64,000 nucleotides of DNA, taken from contig NZ_JAMFKN010000005.1 of the NCBI RefSeq assembly GCF_023487995.1, positions 1-64,000 of the forward strand, read 5' to 3'. A program made the position numbers and the translations under genes. The notes beneath the pieces were generated by a model. The model saw nothing but the letters and a program-made list of their open reading frames with translations, was not told the origin of the DNA and searched no databases. Source of the DNA: Thermohalobaculum sediminis (GTDB taxonomy: Bacteria > Pseudomonadota > Alphaproteobacteria > Rhodobacterales > Rhodobacteraceae). Of this stretch, positions 26,912-37,200 are shown piece after piece (position 1 is the first letter of the stretch; every line of letters starts with the position of its first letter).

Positions 26912-27203
26912 GAGGCCATGCAGCTCGGCGCTGCCGGTGTCGGGGAGCGGTGGCGGGGGGCGGCTCGTGACCCGCGCGCTGGCCGGGATCGCCGCTCCGG
27001 GCCGACCCGGCGGGGGCGTCCGCGCCCCGGGCGCCGCCTTCCGCCGGCTCGGCTCCCGGCCGCACCGGGCGGGGGGTGCCGCGGTTTTCGCCCGAAGGCC
27101 GTGAGCCGAGACCCAGACGCCGGAGAAGTTCCTCGATACGCTGCACTCGCCATCCCGCGCCGGTTCCGGTGCGGCCCCTTGCCTGAGTCCCGGTCTCGAT
27201 CAC
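26912..27203 (-). pseudogene. Probable frameshifted N-terminal part of the GGDEF/EAL gene
   Basis: A GTG at 27203 opens a frame with a plausible N-terminus, MIETGTQARGRTGTGAGWRV then QRIEELLRRLGLG. The frame that leads into the GGDEF domain runs through a Pro-rich linker and PDTGSAELHGLVLLEIDDF, but has no start codon before a stop. The two frames differ by one base. A G6 run at 27071-27076 is where an extra base could have arisen. Removing one base there would join the two into one protein of about 490 residues. This may be a real mutation or a sequencing error. Confidence 0.5.
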
Positions 27204-27334
27204 CAGCCTGCCTGCATTCTACCTGCCAAAGCGTTAACGCACATGGTTGACGGCGGCGGGCGCGGCGCGCGCGGCCGGCCTTGCAAAGGCGGGCGCGGCG
27301 CGGCAGGGTCCGGCCAGTGGCGGGGAGGCGGCGG

Positions 27335-27940
27335 ATGGGCGCGACGGCGGCGGGCGAGGGGCGTTGCGGGTGGTGCGGCAGCGACCCGCTCTACGTCGCC
27401 TATCACGACACCGAGTGGGGCCGGCCCGAGCCGTCCGGGCGCGCCCTGTGGGAAAAGCTCGTGCTCGACGGCTTCCAGGCGGGACTCGCCTGGATCACCA
27501 TCTTGCGCAAGCGCGACGCGTTCCGGCATGCCTTCGAGGGCTTCGATCCCGACGTGATCGCCGGCTGGGGCGAGCCCGAGGTGGCGCGCCTGATGGCGGA
27601 TCCGGGCATCGTGCGGTCGCGCGCCAAGATCGAGTCGACCATCGGCAATGCCCGCGCCTACCAGCGCATCGAGACGCGCGAGGGCTTTGCCCGCTTCCTG
27701 TGGCAGTTCGTCGATGGCGCGCCCCGCCAGAACCGCTTCGCCAGCCTCGCCGAGGTGCCGGCCGAGACGCCCGCCTCGCGCGCGATGTCGAAGGCGCTCA
27801 AGGCCGAGGGCTTCCGCTTCTGCGGCCCAGTCATCGTCTATGCCTTCATGCAGGCGACGGGCATGGTGAACGACCATCTCGTCGGCTGCCCCGCCCATGC
27901 CGCCTGCGCGGCCGAGGCGCAGGGCTTTCGGATGGGCTAG
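27335..27940 (+). CDS. tag: DNA-3-methyladenine glycosylase I (Tag)
   Basis: A 201-residue base-excision repair enzyme that removes 3-methyladenine. The N-terminal zinc-site Cys is in CGWCGSDPLYVAYHDTEWG, and the conserved block FQAGLAWITILRKRDAFR follows. The C-terminal zinc ligands are in NDHLVGCPAHAAC. GGGAGG precedes the chosen ATG; an earlier in-frame start would add an Arg-rich tail. It converges on ptsH, and the two stop codons share the bases CTAG. Confidence 0.94.
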   Translation: MGATAAGEGRCGWCGSDPLYVAYHDTEWGRPEPSGRALWEKLVLDGFQAGLAWITILRKRDAFRHAFEGFDPDVIAGWGEPEVARLMADPGIVRSRAKIESTIGNARAYQRIETREGFARFLWQFVDGAPRQNRFASLAEVPAETPASRAMSKALKAEGFRFCGPVIVYAFMQATGMVNDHLVGCPAHAACAAEAQGFRMG

Positions 27941-28218
27941 GCCGCCTCGCCGAAGCGAGCGGCCACCAGCTCCGCCAGCGCGTCGAGCAGCGCCTCGGCG
28001 TCCGGTCCGTCGGTCTCCACGTGGATCGAGGTCCCGCGCGATGCCGCGAGCATCAGGAGGCCCATGATCGAGTCGCCTTCGACCGACTGGCCGTCGCGGC
28101 TGACGCGCGCACGCGCATCGAATCGCTCGACCGTCTCGACAAACTTGGCCGAGGCGCGGGCGTGGAGCCCCTTCGCGTTCACGATCTCGAGGCTTCGGGC
28201 CGGCATCGCCGCGGTCAT
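27937..28218 (-). CDS. ptsH: Phosphocarrier protein HPr
   Basis: A 93-residue HPr. The phosphorylated His is in NAKGLHARASAKFVETV, and the regulatory Ser is in EGDSIMGLLMLAASRG, the site HprK would modify. It is the last gene of the run hprK-rapZ-EIIA-ptsH. Its ATG overlaps the EIIA stop (ATGA). Enzyme I is not in the window. In alphaproteobacteria this incomplete PTS is regulatory rather than a sugar importer. Confidence 0.95.
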   Translation of the reverse strand: MTAAMPARSLEIVNAKGLHARASAKFVETVERFDARARVSRDGQSVEGDSIMGLLMLAASRGTSIHVETDGPDAEALLDALAELVAARFGEAA

Positions 28219-28622
28219 CCGCGCGCCTGCGGGTCGAGCATCCGCGCCGCCGAGTCGATGTATTTCTCGCCCGCCTCGATGGCGAGGCGCACGGCCTCGG
28301 CCATCGGGCGCTCGCGTGATTTCGCGAGCTTGACCAGAAGCGGCAGGTTCGCGCCGTAGATCACCTCGATCCCCGGCCGGGTCATGGCGCCCAGCGCGAG
28401 GTTCGACGGGGTGCCGCCGAACATGTCGGTGATCAGCACGACGCCTGAGCCGTCATCGACCTCCGAGACCAGCGCGTTGATCTCGGCCTGGCGGGCATGC
28501 AGGTCGTCGGAGGGCGCGATCGCCACGGCGCGCGCGTTCGGCTGCGCGCCCACGACATGCTCGGTCGCCTCGAGGAGCGACTGCGCGAGGCTGCCATGCG
28601 CGACGATCACCAGACCGATCAT
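28215..28622 (-). CDS. PTS EIIA component, mannose type (ManX-like)
   Basis: A 135-residue EIIA of the mannose family. The active His is in MIGLVIVAHGSLAQSLLEA at residue 9; FGGTPSNLALG and VIYGANLPLL are conserved fold positions. There is no linked EIIB/C/D permease, so it is likely a regulatory phosphate acceptor of the HPr relay. ATG 28622 was chosen because it gives the canonical N-terminus. Sits between rapZ and ptsH. Confidence 0.93.
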   Translation of the reverse strand: MIGLVIVAHGSLAQSLLEATEHVVGAQPNARAVAIAPSDDLHARQAEINALVSEVDDGSGVVLITDMFGGTPSNLALGAMTRPGIEVIYGANLPLLVKLAKSRERPMAEAVRLAIEAGEKYIDSAARMLDPQARG

Positions 28623-28650
28623 GCTGCGATCATGCGGGACTCCGCCCCCT

Positions 28651-29538
28651 TCACCGGCGCCGCTCGAGCTCGGAGTGCCGCAGCGAGACTGGCCATCCCA
28701 GATCCGCCAGCCGCCGGGCAAGGCATTCCGCCACCGCCACCGACCGGTGCTGCCCGCCGGTGCAGCCCAGCGCGACCGAGAAGAACACCTTTCCGTCGTC
28801 CAGATAGGCCGGCAGCAGCATCACGATCATCTCGGTCAGTTGGTCGACGAAGGCGCCGAACCGTGGATCGTCGCCGACGTAACCCTGTATAGCCGGATCG
28901 CGCCCGTCAAGGGCGCGCAGCGTCTCGTCCCAGTACGGATTGCGGAGGAAGCGGCAGTCCAACACCATTTCGGCGCTTGCCGGGGCGCCGCGCTTGTAGC
29001 TGAACGAGGTGAGCCCGACGGTCATCCGCCGGGCCCGGTCGGGCGAGAAGCGGGCCTCGAGCTCGCTTCGCAGCTCGTGCGGTGATAGCATGGTCGTGTC
29101 GATCACGATGTCGGCCGCGGCGCGGATCTCGGCCAGCAGATCCCGCTCGCGCGCGACGCCGATGCCGGGCTCCTCGGCCGGCGCGAGGGGATGGCGCCGC
29201 CGGGTCGCGACGAAGCGGCGCTCGAGCACCGCGTCGGAGCAGTCGAGGAAGACCAACAAAGGCGCCGCGTCGAGCCGCGCGCGCAGCAGGTCGAGTGCGC
29301 CCGCCAGCGCGCGGGCCGAGAAGCCGCGGGTCCGCGCCTCGACCCCCAGCGCGATCGGCTTGCTGCCGCCGCCCGGCTCGAACAGCGTGTCGAGCATCGA
29401 CAGCGGCAGGTTGTTGACGACCTCGTAGCCCATGTCCTCGAAGGCATGGATCGAGGTCGTCCGGCCGGCGCCGGACATGCCCGTGACCACGACCGCGCCG
29501 GGCGCCGGCGCGGGCGTGCGGCCGGGCTCCCCGCTCAT
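28651..29538 (-). CDS. rapZ: RapZ family RNase adapter/nucleotide-binding protein
   Basis: A 295-residue RapZ (YvcJ) protein. The Walker A motif is TGMSGAGRTT, with Arg where many have Lys, a common alphaproteobacterial form. FEDMGYEVVNNLP is the family signature. The C-terminal domain has DCRFLRNPYW and the hallmark CTGGQHRSV. In E. coli RapZ steers RNase E to the GlmZ sRNA; in other phyla the role is open. Its ATG overlaps the hprK stop (ATGA), tying it to the phosphorelay genes. Confidence 0.94.
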   Translation of the reverse strand: MSGEPGRTPAPAPGAVVVTGMSGAGRTTSIHAFEDMGYEVVNNLPLSMLDTLFEPGGGSKPIALGVEARTRGFSARALAGALDLLRARLDAAPLLVFLDCSDAVLERRFVATRRRHPLAPAEEPGIGVARERDLLAEIRAAADIVIDTTMLSPHELRSELEARFSPDRARRMTVGLTSFSYKRGAPASAEMVLDCRFLRNPYWDETLRALDGRDPAIQGYVGDDPRFGAFVDQLTEMIVMLLPAYLDDGKVFFSVALGCTGGQHRSVAVAECLARRLADLGWPVSLRHSELERRR

Positions 29539-30038
29539 CGCAGGCCTCCCGTCGGGAAGAACTCGGGATCCGGCAGGACGCCCGCGGAAAGGATGGCCAT
29601 CAGCCCCGCCGCCGCTCCCGCCCAGCCTCGGCAGGCAATTGCGGGGATGTCGTGATCGGCGACCCTTGCATGGGTCCGCGGCGGCATCCGCGCGGGCGCC
29701 TCGCGATCGAGATCGGCCGCGAGCCAGAGCGGCACGTCCGAGGCGTGCCTCCGCAGGCGCAGGATCCCGGCGCCGCGGATCTCGATCAGCCCCGCAAGAT
29801 GCGGGACCGGATCGAGCCGCGGCCCGTCCGCGGAGTCGCGCACCGCCACGCGGTCGTCGGCGATGAGCTCGGCGCCCAGCGCCAGCATCGCCAGCGCGAG
29901 CGCCGTCTTGCCGCTGCCCGCCGCGCCGAGGATTAGGCAGCCGCGGCCGCAATGACCGACCGCGCTTGCATGGATCACCGCGGGGTCCGTCGCGTCCGGG
30001 GCGCCCGGACGTCTGTCGGCGGCCGGCGCGGGTGTCAT
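29535..30038 (-). CDS. hprK: HPr kinase/phosphorylase, short alphaproteobacterial form
   Basis: A 167-residue protein equal to the catalytic half of HprK; the N-terminal domain of Gram-positive enzymes is absent, as usual in this class. The P-loop is LGAAGSGKTALALAM and DDRVAVRD is the following acidic motif. It should phosphorylate HPr on Ser. I chose ATG 30038, which overlaps the chvG stop (ATGA), over a GTG/ATG 21 bp upstream inside chvG. Confidence 0.92.
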   Translation of the reverse strand: MTPAPAADRRPGAPDATDPAVIHASAVGHCGRGCLILGAAGSGKTALALAMLALGAELIADDRVAVRDSADGPRLDPVPHLAGLIEIRGAGILRLRRHASDVPLWLAADLDREAPARMPPRTHARVADHDIPAIACRGWAGAAAGLMAILSAGVLPDPEFFPTGGLR

Positions 30039-31765
30039 CGGGTCCGGCTCCCGCTCCATCCGCCCGCATCCGGGCTGCCCGGCAGCTCGACCACGAAGCG
30101 CGCGCCGCGTGGCAGGGCATCCGCGGGCGCGCCGGGCTCGCGGATGTTTTCCGCCCAGATGCGGCCGCCATGGGCCTCGACGATCTGCCGGCAGATCGAG
30201 AGCCCGAGCCCCGAATGATTTCCGAACCCCTCGGCCGGGCGTTCCGAGTAGAAGCGCTGGAAGATCGACTCGAGGTTCTCCTCGGGGATGCCGGGCCCCT
30301 GGTCGGTAATCGCGACGCGCACGGCGCCGTCGGGCAGTTCGCGTCCCTCGACGAGGATGCTGCCGCCCTCCGGCGAGAACGAGAGCGCGTTGTCGAGCAG
30401 GTTGGCGAAGACCTGAGCGAGCCGCACCTCGAGCCCCTCGACCGTCAGCGGCGTGGCCGGCATCCGGGTGATGACGGCGACACCGCGCTCGTGTCCCTGC
30501 GTCGCGGTGATCGACGTCATCGCGGTGATGATCTCGCCGAGATCGACGGGCTCCATGCGCTCGCGCACCAGCTCGGCATCGAGCCGCGAGGCGTTCGAGA
30601 TGTCGGTCACCAGCCGATCCAGCCGGTTCACGTCCTTCTGGATGATCCCGAGCAGGCGGTGGCGTTGCTCGTCGGTCCTGGCGTAGTCGAGCGTCTCGAC
30701 CGCCGAGCGCAGCGAGGTCAGCGGGTTCTTGATCTCGTGCGCCACGTCGGCGGCGAAGCTCTCGATCGCCTCGATCCGGCTGTAGAGCGCGGCGGTGAGC
30801 CGGATGAGCGAGTCCGACAGGTCGCCGATCTCGTCGATCCGGTGCGTGAGGTCGGGGATCTCGACCCGGTCCGGGTTGACCAGCCGTCCGCTGCGATCGC
30901 CTTCGGGATCGGCGGCCTCGGCAAGGCGCTGTATCGGCGCGGCGATGGTGTTGGCGAGGATGATCGAGAGCACGACGGACACCGCCGCGGCGACGACGAA
31001 CACCTGGAGGATGATGACCCTCTCGCGCTGGACGATGCGGTTGATGTCGCCGCCCTCGGTCGAGAGCACGAGCACGCCCTGCACCTTCAGCAGCCGCCGG
31101 ACGGGCATGGCGACCGACAGGATCAGCTCGTCGGCCGAGTTGATGCGGATAGACGAGGCGACGCGCCCCTCGGCCGCCTGACGCACCTCGGCATCCTGCG
31201 CGACGGCGGCGCCGGGCACTTCGGAATACCCCAGACGCGCCGCCGAGAGGCCGCGCACCAGCGCGTCATAGGCTTCCTCGGCGCGGGTCAGCACGCTCTC
31301 ATCGCTGCTCTCGCCGGGTGGCGGCAGGGGCGCGACGGCGATCGGCACCGCGCCGCCGGTCTCGGGGCTGCGCGTGTCCGCGATCAGGTTCAGGTCGGCA
31401 TCGAACAGCCGCACCCGCAGGTCGAGCGGACGGCCGAGCGCCGCAAGGATGCTGCGGGCCTTCTCCGGATCGAGGGATGGCGGCTCGGTTCCCTCGGCCG
31501 CGCCCTCAAGCCCGCCTGCGAGCGCGACGGCGATCAGTTCGGCCTGCGTCCGGATGGACTGCACGCGCTGCTCGATCAGGCTGGTGCGGAACTGGTTGAG
31601 GTAGAGGACGCCGAAGACGAGGACGGCGAGGCCCATCAGGTTGAAGAAGATGATCCGGCGTTGCAGCGACGAGAACGGCGCCGACTTGCGCAGCCCCACG
31701 ACGATGCGGTTGCGTGCTGATGCCGGTCTGCGGCGCCGGTCGAGCCCGATCGGCCCGGCGCCCAT
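30035..31765 (-). CDS. chvG: Sensor histidine kinase ChvG (ExoS/BvrS-like)
   Basis: A 576-residue membrane sensor kinase. A first transmembrane segment (FFNLMGLAVLVFGVLYL) is followed by a periplasmic domain of about 200 residues, a second segment (ILQVFVVAAAVSVVLSIILA) and a HAMP region. The phospho-acceptor His is in SFAADVAHEIKNPLTSLRSA. ATPase boxes are NLLDNAL, DQGPGIP and GLGLSICRQIV. ChvG/ChvI controls envelope, acid and carbon responses in alphaproteobacteria. I chose ATG 31765; a TTG at 31792 is possible. Confidence 0.94.
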   Translation of the reverse strand: MGAGPIGLDRRRRPASARNRIVVGLRKSAPFSSLQRRIIFFNLMGLAVLVFGVLYLNQFRTSLIEQRVQSIRTQAELIAVALAGGLEGAAEGTEPPSLDPEKARSILAALGRPLDLRVRLFDADLNLIADTRSPETGGAVPIAVAPLPPPGESSDESVLTRAEEAYDALVRGLSAARLGYSEVPGAAVAQDAEVRQAAEGRVASSIRINSADELILSVAMPVRRLLKVQGVLVLSTEGGDINRIVQRERVIILQVFVVAAAVSVVLSIILANTIAAPIQRLAEAADPEGDRSGRLVNPDRVEIPDLTHRIDEIGDLSDSLIRLTAALYSRIEAIESFAADVAHEIKNPLTSLRSAVETLDYARTDEQRHRLLGIIQKDVNRLDRLVTDISNASRLDAELVRERMEPVDLGEIITAMTSITATQGHERGVAVITRMPATPLTVEGLEVRLAQVFANLLDNALSFSPEGGSILVEGRELPDGAVRVAITDQGPGIPEENLESIFQRFYSERPAEGFGNHSGLGLSICRQIVEAHGGRIWAENIREPGAPADALPRGARFVVELPGSPDAGGWSGSRTR

Positions 31766-31800
31766 GTCGCGATGCCGCCTGCCCGCCTCCAATCGCGCTC

Positions 31801-32502
31801 TCAGGCCTCCTTGTAGCGGTAGCCGACGCCATAAAGTGTCTCGATGGCGTTGAACTCCTCGGACACGTCACGGAACTTCTTGCGGATCCGCTTGATGTGA
31901 CTGTCGATCGTGCGGTCGTCGACATACACCTGGTCGTCATAAGCCGCGTCCATCAGCTGGTCGCGGCTCTTGACGAAGCCGGGGCGCTGCGCCAGCGCGT
32001 GCAGGATCAGGAACTCGGTCACGGTGAGGGTCACCGGCTCGCCGTCCCAGGTCGTCGAGTGGCGCATCGGGTCCATCTCGAGCTTGCCGCGGCGCAGGAT
32101 CTTCTCGGTCTCGGCCCGCTCGACCGGGCCCTCGCCCGCGGCCTCGCGGCGGCGCAGCACGGCGCGGATGCGCTCGACCAGCAAGCGCTGCGAGAAGGGC
32201 TTGCGCATGTAGTCGTCGGCGCCCATGCGCAGGCCGATCAGCTCGTCGATCTCCTCCTCCTTCGAGGTCAGGAAGATCACCGGCAGATCGCTTTTCAGCC
32301 GCAGGCGGCGCAGCAGCTCCATGCCGTCCATCCGGGGCATCTTGATGTCGAAGACCGCGAGATCGGGCGGGCTCTGCTCGAGGCCCTGCAGCGCGCTCGC
32401 GCCGTCGTTGTAGGTGCGGACCTCGTAGCCTTCGGCCTCGAGCGCCATCGACACGGAACTCAGGATATGCCGGTCGTCGTCGACAAGCGCGATGATCGCC
32501 AT
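31801..32502 (-). CDS. chvI: Response regulator ChvI (OmpR family)
   Basis: A 233-residue two-component regulator. The receiver has acidic residues in ALVDDDRH, the phosphorylated Asp in [12 protein letters not shown] at about residue 52, and Lys in [10 protein letters not shown]. The C-terminal OmpR-type winged helix contains [12 protein letters not shown] and [16 protein letters not shown]. It is the first gene of the chvI-chvG-hprK-rapZ-EIIA-ptsH run and is divergent from pckA. Confidence 0.96.
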   Translation of the reverse strand: MAIIALVDDDRHILSSVSMALEAEGYEVRTYNDGASALQGLEQSPPDLAVFDIKMPRMDGMELLRRLRLKSDLPVIFLTSKEEEIDELIGLRMGADDYMRKPFSQRLLVERIRAVLRRREAAGEGPVERAETEKILRRGKLEMDPMRHSTTWDGEPVTLTVTEFLILHALAQRPGFVKSRDQLMDAAYDDQVYVDDRTIDSHIKRIRKKFRDVSEEFNAIETLYGVGYRYKEA

Positions 32503-32918
32503 GACGGTCTCTCCCGATCGGTGCGGCCCTTTCGGCCGGGCCGTCCTGTCTGCTCGCCTGCCCGCCCGCTCGGCGTCGTCCGGAAGCTTCGGCGGGTCTT
32601 GAGGTTGTTCTAAGGACAGGATGATTGCATGGCCCGCCTGTCAACGCAATTTTCCGGCGCGCGCCCGGAACGTTCCGGTTGCGCGCTGCGACCGCCGCGC
32701 CACGCCCGCCTGTGCCGCGATGTCGCCGTCGATCGGGGTGGACCTCGATCCGCTCGCTGCTTATAGAGCCTTCGACTCGACCATGCGGGCAGGACCCGCA
32801 CACCAACAAGAGGGCCGCGCCGGACCGGATCGCGGACGCCGCCCCCCGGGAAGAGCCATTGGGAGAGGATGACCGGCCGCGGTTCGCCGGCACGTCCGGG
32901 TGATGGAGATCGAAGAGA
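32503..32918. promoter_or_regulatory. 416-bp chvI/pckA divergent intergenic region
   Basis: No gene is supported here. Features visible are a perfect 14-bp palindrome CCGGAACGTTCCGG at 32665-32678, with another TTCCGG half-site about 12 bases upstream (near 32653), and an AT-richer stretch GCTTATAGAG near 32758 that could be a -10 region for pckA. A second is TTGAGGTTGTTCTAAGG near 32600 on the chvI side. The region must carry both promoters. The palindrome is the best candidate operator, but I cannot name its regulator. Confidence 0.5.
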
Positions 32919-34523
<1,605 letters not shown>

Positions 34524-34608
34524 CCCAGCGCCCGGCCGACATGCCGGCGACGTCTCCGCTCCGCCGCGCCATGTGCGCGGCGGCTTGCGTTGCGGGCAGG
34601 CCGCGGCG

Positions 34609-36129
34609 ATGAGCGGGCGCTTTGCCATCGCCGCGGGCCATGCGCTGACGGCCGAGGCCGGGGCCGAGGTGTTGCGCGCGGGCGGCAACGCCGTCGACGC
34701 CGCGATCGCGGCCGCCTTCGCCGCCATGGTCGCCGAGCCTGTGCTGGCGGGGCTGATGGGCGGGGGCTTCCTGCTGGTCCGCCGTCCGTCGGGCGAGATT
34801 CGCGTGCTCGACGCCTTCGTGCAGACGCCGCGTCGCAAGCGGCCGTTGGTCGAGCTCGACCTGCGCGAGGTCGAGGCCGATTTCGGCGAGACGCGCCAGC
34901 GCTTCGTGATCGGCGCGGGCGCAGTGGCCGCGCCGGGCCTCGCGCCCGCGCTGGCCGAGGCGCACCGGGCGCTGGGGCGGATGCCGCTGGCCGAACTTGC
35001 CGCCCCAGCGATCCGCGCGGCGCGCGATGGCGTGCGGATCACCGCGTTCCAGGCCGCCATCGGCCGGATCATCGCGCCCATCCTGACCGCCACGCCCTCG
35101 ATCCGCGCGCTGATGTGCGACGAGGACGTGCCCTTCGGCGAAGGGGTGCTCATGCGCAACCCGGATCTGGCCGAGGTGCTCGACGTCTTCACCCGCGAGG
35201 GTCCGCGCTTCATCCAGGAGGGCGAGGTCGCTGCCGCCCTGCTGGCCCTGATGGCCGAGGGCGGGCACCTGACCGTCGAGGACCTGCGCCGCCACCGCGC
35301 GGTCTGGCGCGAGCCGGTGAGGGCCTCGCATGGGCCCGCCACGGTGGCGCTGAACCCCCCGCCCGCGCTCGGCGGGACGCTGATCGCCTTCGCGCTGGGC
35401 CTCGTCGGGCGCGACCCCGGTGCCGTGGAGCTCGCGCGCGCCTTCGCGGCGACAGCGCGCGCGCGCCTCGAAGCCGGGCTCGACGGCGACCCCGTCGCGG
35501 GCGCGGCGCGGCTTCTCGACCCCGCGCTCCTCGCGCGCTACCGCGGCGGGATCGCGGGCCGGCGCGGTGCCGCGCGGGGCACGACGCATGTCTCGCTGAT
35601 CGACGGCCAGGGCCTTGGCGTGGCGCTCACGCTGACCAACGGCGAGGGCGCGGGGCTGGTGCTGCCGGGCACCGGGATCATCCCCAACAACATGCTGGGC
35701 GAGGACGACCTCGTTCCGGGCGACCCGCTGAATTGGGAGCCCGACCAGCGGCTCGCCTCGATGATGGCGCCGCTTGCGCTTGGCTGGCCGGATGGGCGGG
35801 TGGCGCTGATGGGCTCGGGCGGCTCGAACCGCATCCGCACGGCGCTGGCGCAGGTGGTTCTGCGTCTGGCGGGGCAGGGGATGGGCCTCGAGGCCGCGAT
35901 CGCCGCGCCCCGGCTGCATGTCGAGGGGCGCGAGGCAGGGGTCGATTTCGAGCTCGAGGCCATGCCCGATGCCGAGCGCGAGGCCCTCCTCGCGGCATTC
36001 CCCGAGGCGCGGGGCTGGTCAGCGCGCTCGATGTTCTTCGGCGGCGTCCATGCGGTGATGCGCGATGCGCGGGGGCATGTCGACGCTGCGGGCGACCCGC
36101 GCCGCGACGGCGTCGCGATCACAGGCTGA
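34609..36129 (+). CDS. Gamma-glutamyltransferase family protein
   Basis: A 506-residue Ntn-hydrolase of the gamma-glutamyltranspeptidase family. The large-subunit start has AEAGAEVLRAGGNAVDAAIA and LMGGGFLLVRR. The autocleavage Thr is probably the second of GTTHVSLIDGQG at about residue 330, and the C-terminal MGSGGSNRIRTAL is the conserved glycine-rich block. No signal peptide is visible, so it is probably cytoplasmic. Real substrate (glutathione, other gamma-glutamyl amides or a nylon-type amide) is uncertain. Confidence 0.88.
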   Translation: MSGRFAIAAGHALTAEAGAEVLRAGGNAVDAAIAAAFAAMVAEPVLAGLMGGGFLLVRRPSGEIRVLDAFVQTPRRKRPLVELDLREVEADFGETRQRFVIGAGAVAAPGLAPALAEAHRALGRMPLAELAAPAIRAARDGVRITAFQAAIGRIIAPILTATPSIRALMCDEDVPFGEGVLMRNPDLAEVLDVFTREGPRFIQEGEVAAALLALMAEGGHLTVEDLRRHRAVWREPVRASHGPATVALNPPPALGGTLIAFALGLVGRDPGAVELARAFAATARARLEAGLDGDPVAGAARLLDPALLARYRGGIAGRRGAARGTTHVSLIDGQGLGVALTLTNGEGAGLVLPGTGIIPNNMLGEDDLVPGDPLNWEPDQRLASMMAPLALGWPDGRVALMGSGGSNRIRTALAQVVLRLAGQGMGLEAAIAAPRLHVEGREAGVDFELEAMPDAEREALLAAFPEARGWSARSMFFGGVHAVMRDARGHVDAAGDPRRDGVAITG

Positions 36130-36132
36130 GGC

Positions 36133-37005
36133 TCAGAACAGCCCGCGCCGAAGCAGGTTGAGCCCAGCGAGGCACAGCACCACCAGCGTCATCCGGCGGA
36201 AACGGGCCTGATCCATCCGGTCCTGCGCCACCAGGCCCGCCCACATGCCTGCTGCGGCCGGCAGGCACATCAGCGCCGACATCGGCACGGTGGTGGCGTC
36301 GAGCAGCCCGCTCTGTAAATGCGCGGCCACCAGCACGACCGAGCCGATCAGGTAGCTCACCCCCTGCGCCCGCACCATCTCGGTCTTCGGCGTGTCGAGC
36401 GCGACCAGGAGCAGGATCACCGGCGGCCCCCAGACGCCCGAGACGCCGCCGATCACACCGGCGACGAGACCCGCCACGATCTCGACCGTCGCGCGCCTGC
36501 CGCCGTTCTCCGGCACCCTCGGCCGCCAGCCCGAGAGTTGCGCCCCCGCCGCCGCCACGATCACGAGGCCCAGCGCGACGAACAGGTCCTCGGACCGGAT
36601 GCCGGGCACGAATTGCGCGATCACCCCAATCGAGAGGCCCATGAACAGGTTGAGCCGCCAGAACCGCACCGCCGTGTCGCGGGCCGCGAGCCCGCCCTGG
36701 CGGAAGGTCTGCCAGAAGTTGCTGAGGCAGGTCGGCAGGATCAGGATCGCCACCGCCTCCTGCGCCGACAGCAGGCTGCCGAGGCCGCTGAGCGCGATCA
36801 TCGGCATGGCGAAGCCGACCGCACCCTTGACGAAGCCGCCAAGCAGCATGATCAGCGTCGCGGCGGCGATGATCGCCGGGTCGTAGGCGGCAAGGGGCGA
36901 GACGAGATCCAAGGTGTCGGCATCCGGTGGAGTGGCAGCGGGCAGAGGGGCGTGCCTTCCATAGCGGGTCGGGTCGCGCCTGTCGCCCCCATGTGCGATC
37001 ACCAT
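36133..37005 (-). CDS. TauE/SafE-family sulfite/sulfonate exporter-like membrane protein
   Basis: A 290-residue polytopic protein with about eight hydrophobic segments and the two TauE/SafE (DUF81) repeats. GGFVKGAVGFAMPMIALSGL opens the first repeat and GLVAGVIGGVSGVWGPPVIL the second. Members export sulfite, sulfoacetate or other small anions. The ATG at 37005 lacks a strong ribosome binding site; a TTG at about 36915 beginning LDLVSPLAAYDP is an alternative start. It converges on the gamma-glutamyltransferase gene with 3 bp between stops and is divergent from mcd. Confidence 0.88.
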   Translation of the reverse strand: MVIAHGGDRRDPTRYGRHAPLPAATPPDADTLDLVSPLAAYDPAIIAAATLIMLLGGFVKGAVGFAMPMIALSGLGSLLSAQEAVAILILPTCLSNFWQTFRQGGLAARDTAVRFWRLNLFMGLSIGVIAQFVPGIRSEDLFVALGLVIVAAAGAQLSGWRPRVPENGGRRATVEIVAGLVAGVIGGVSGVWGPPVILLLVALDTPKTEMVRAQGVSYLIGSVVLVAAHLQSGLLDATTVPMSALMCLPAAAGMWAGLVAQDRMDQARFRRMTLVVLCLAGLNLLRRGLF

Positions 37006-37200
37006 TGCGCCGGCCGCCGGGCGGCGCGGGGCGCCGTACAGCACTCGCAAGAAATACCCGTTTTCCCCATCCAGCGCGCAATAATCTTTCCCCACGCCTT
37101 GACCGCGCCGGGGTCCGGCGCTAGGACAGTTCGCAGCTGCAGCAGAGACGATTCCGCGGCGCAACCAGGCAGCCGCGTAGCCGGTGGAGGAGCCTTGCCG

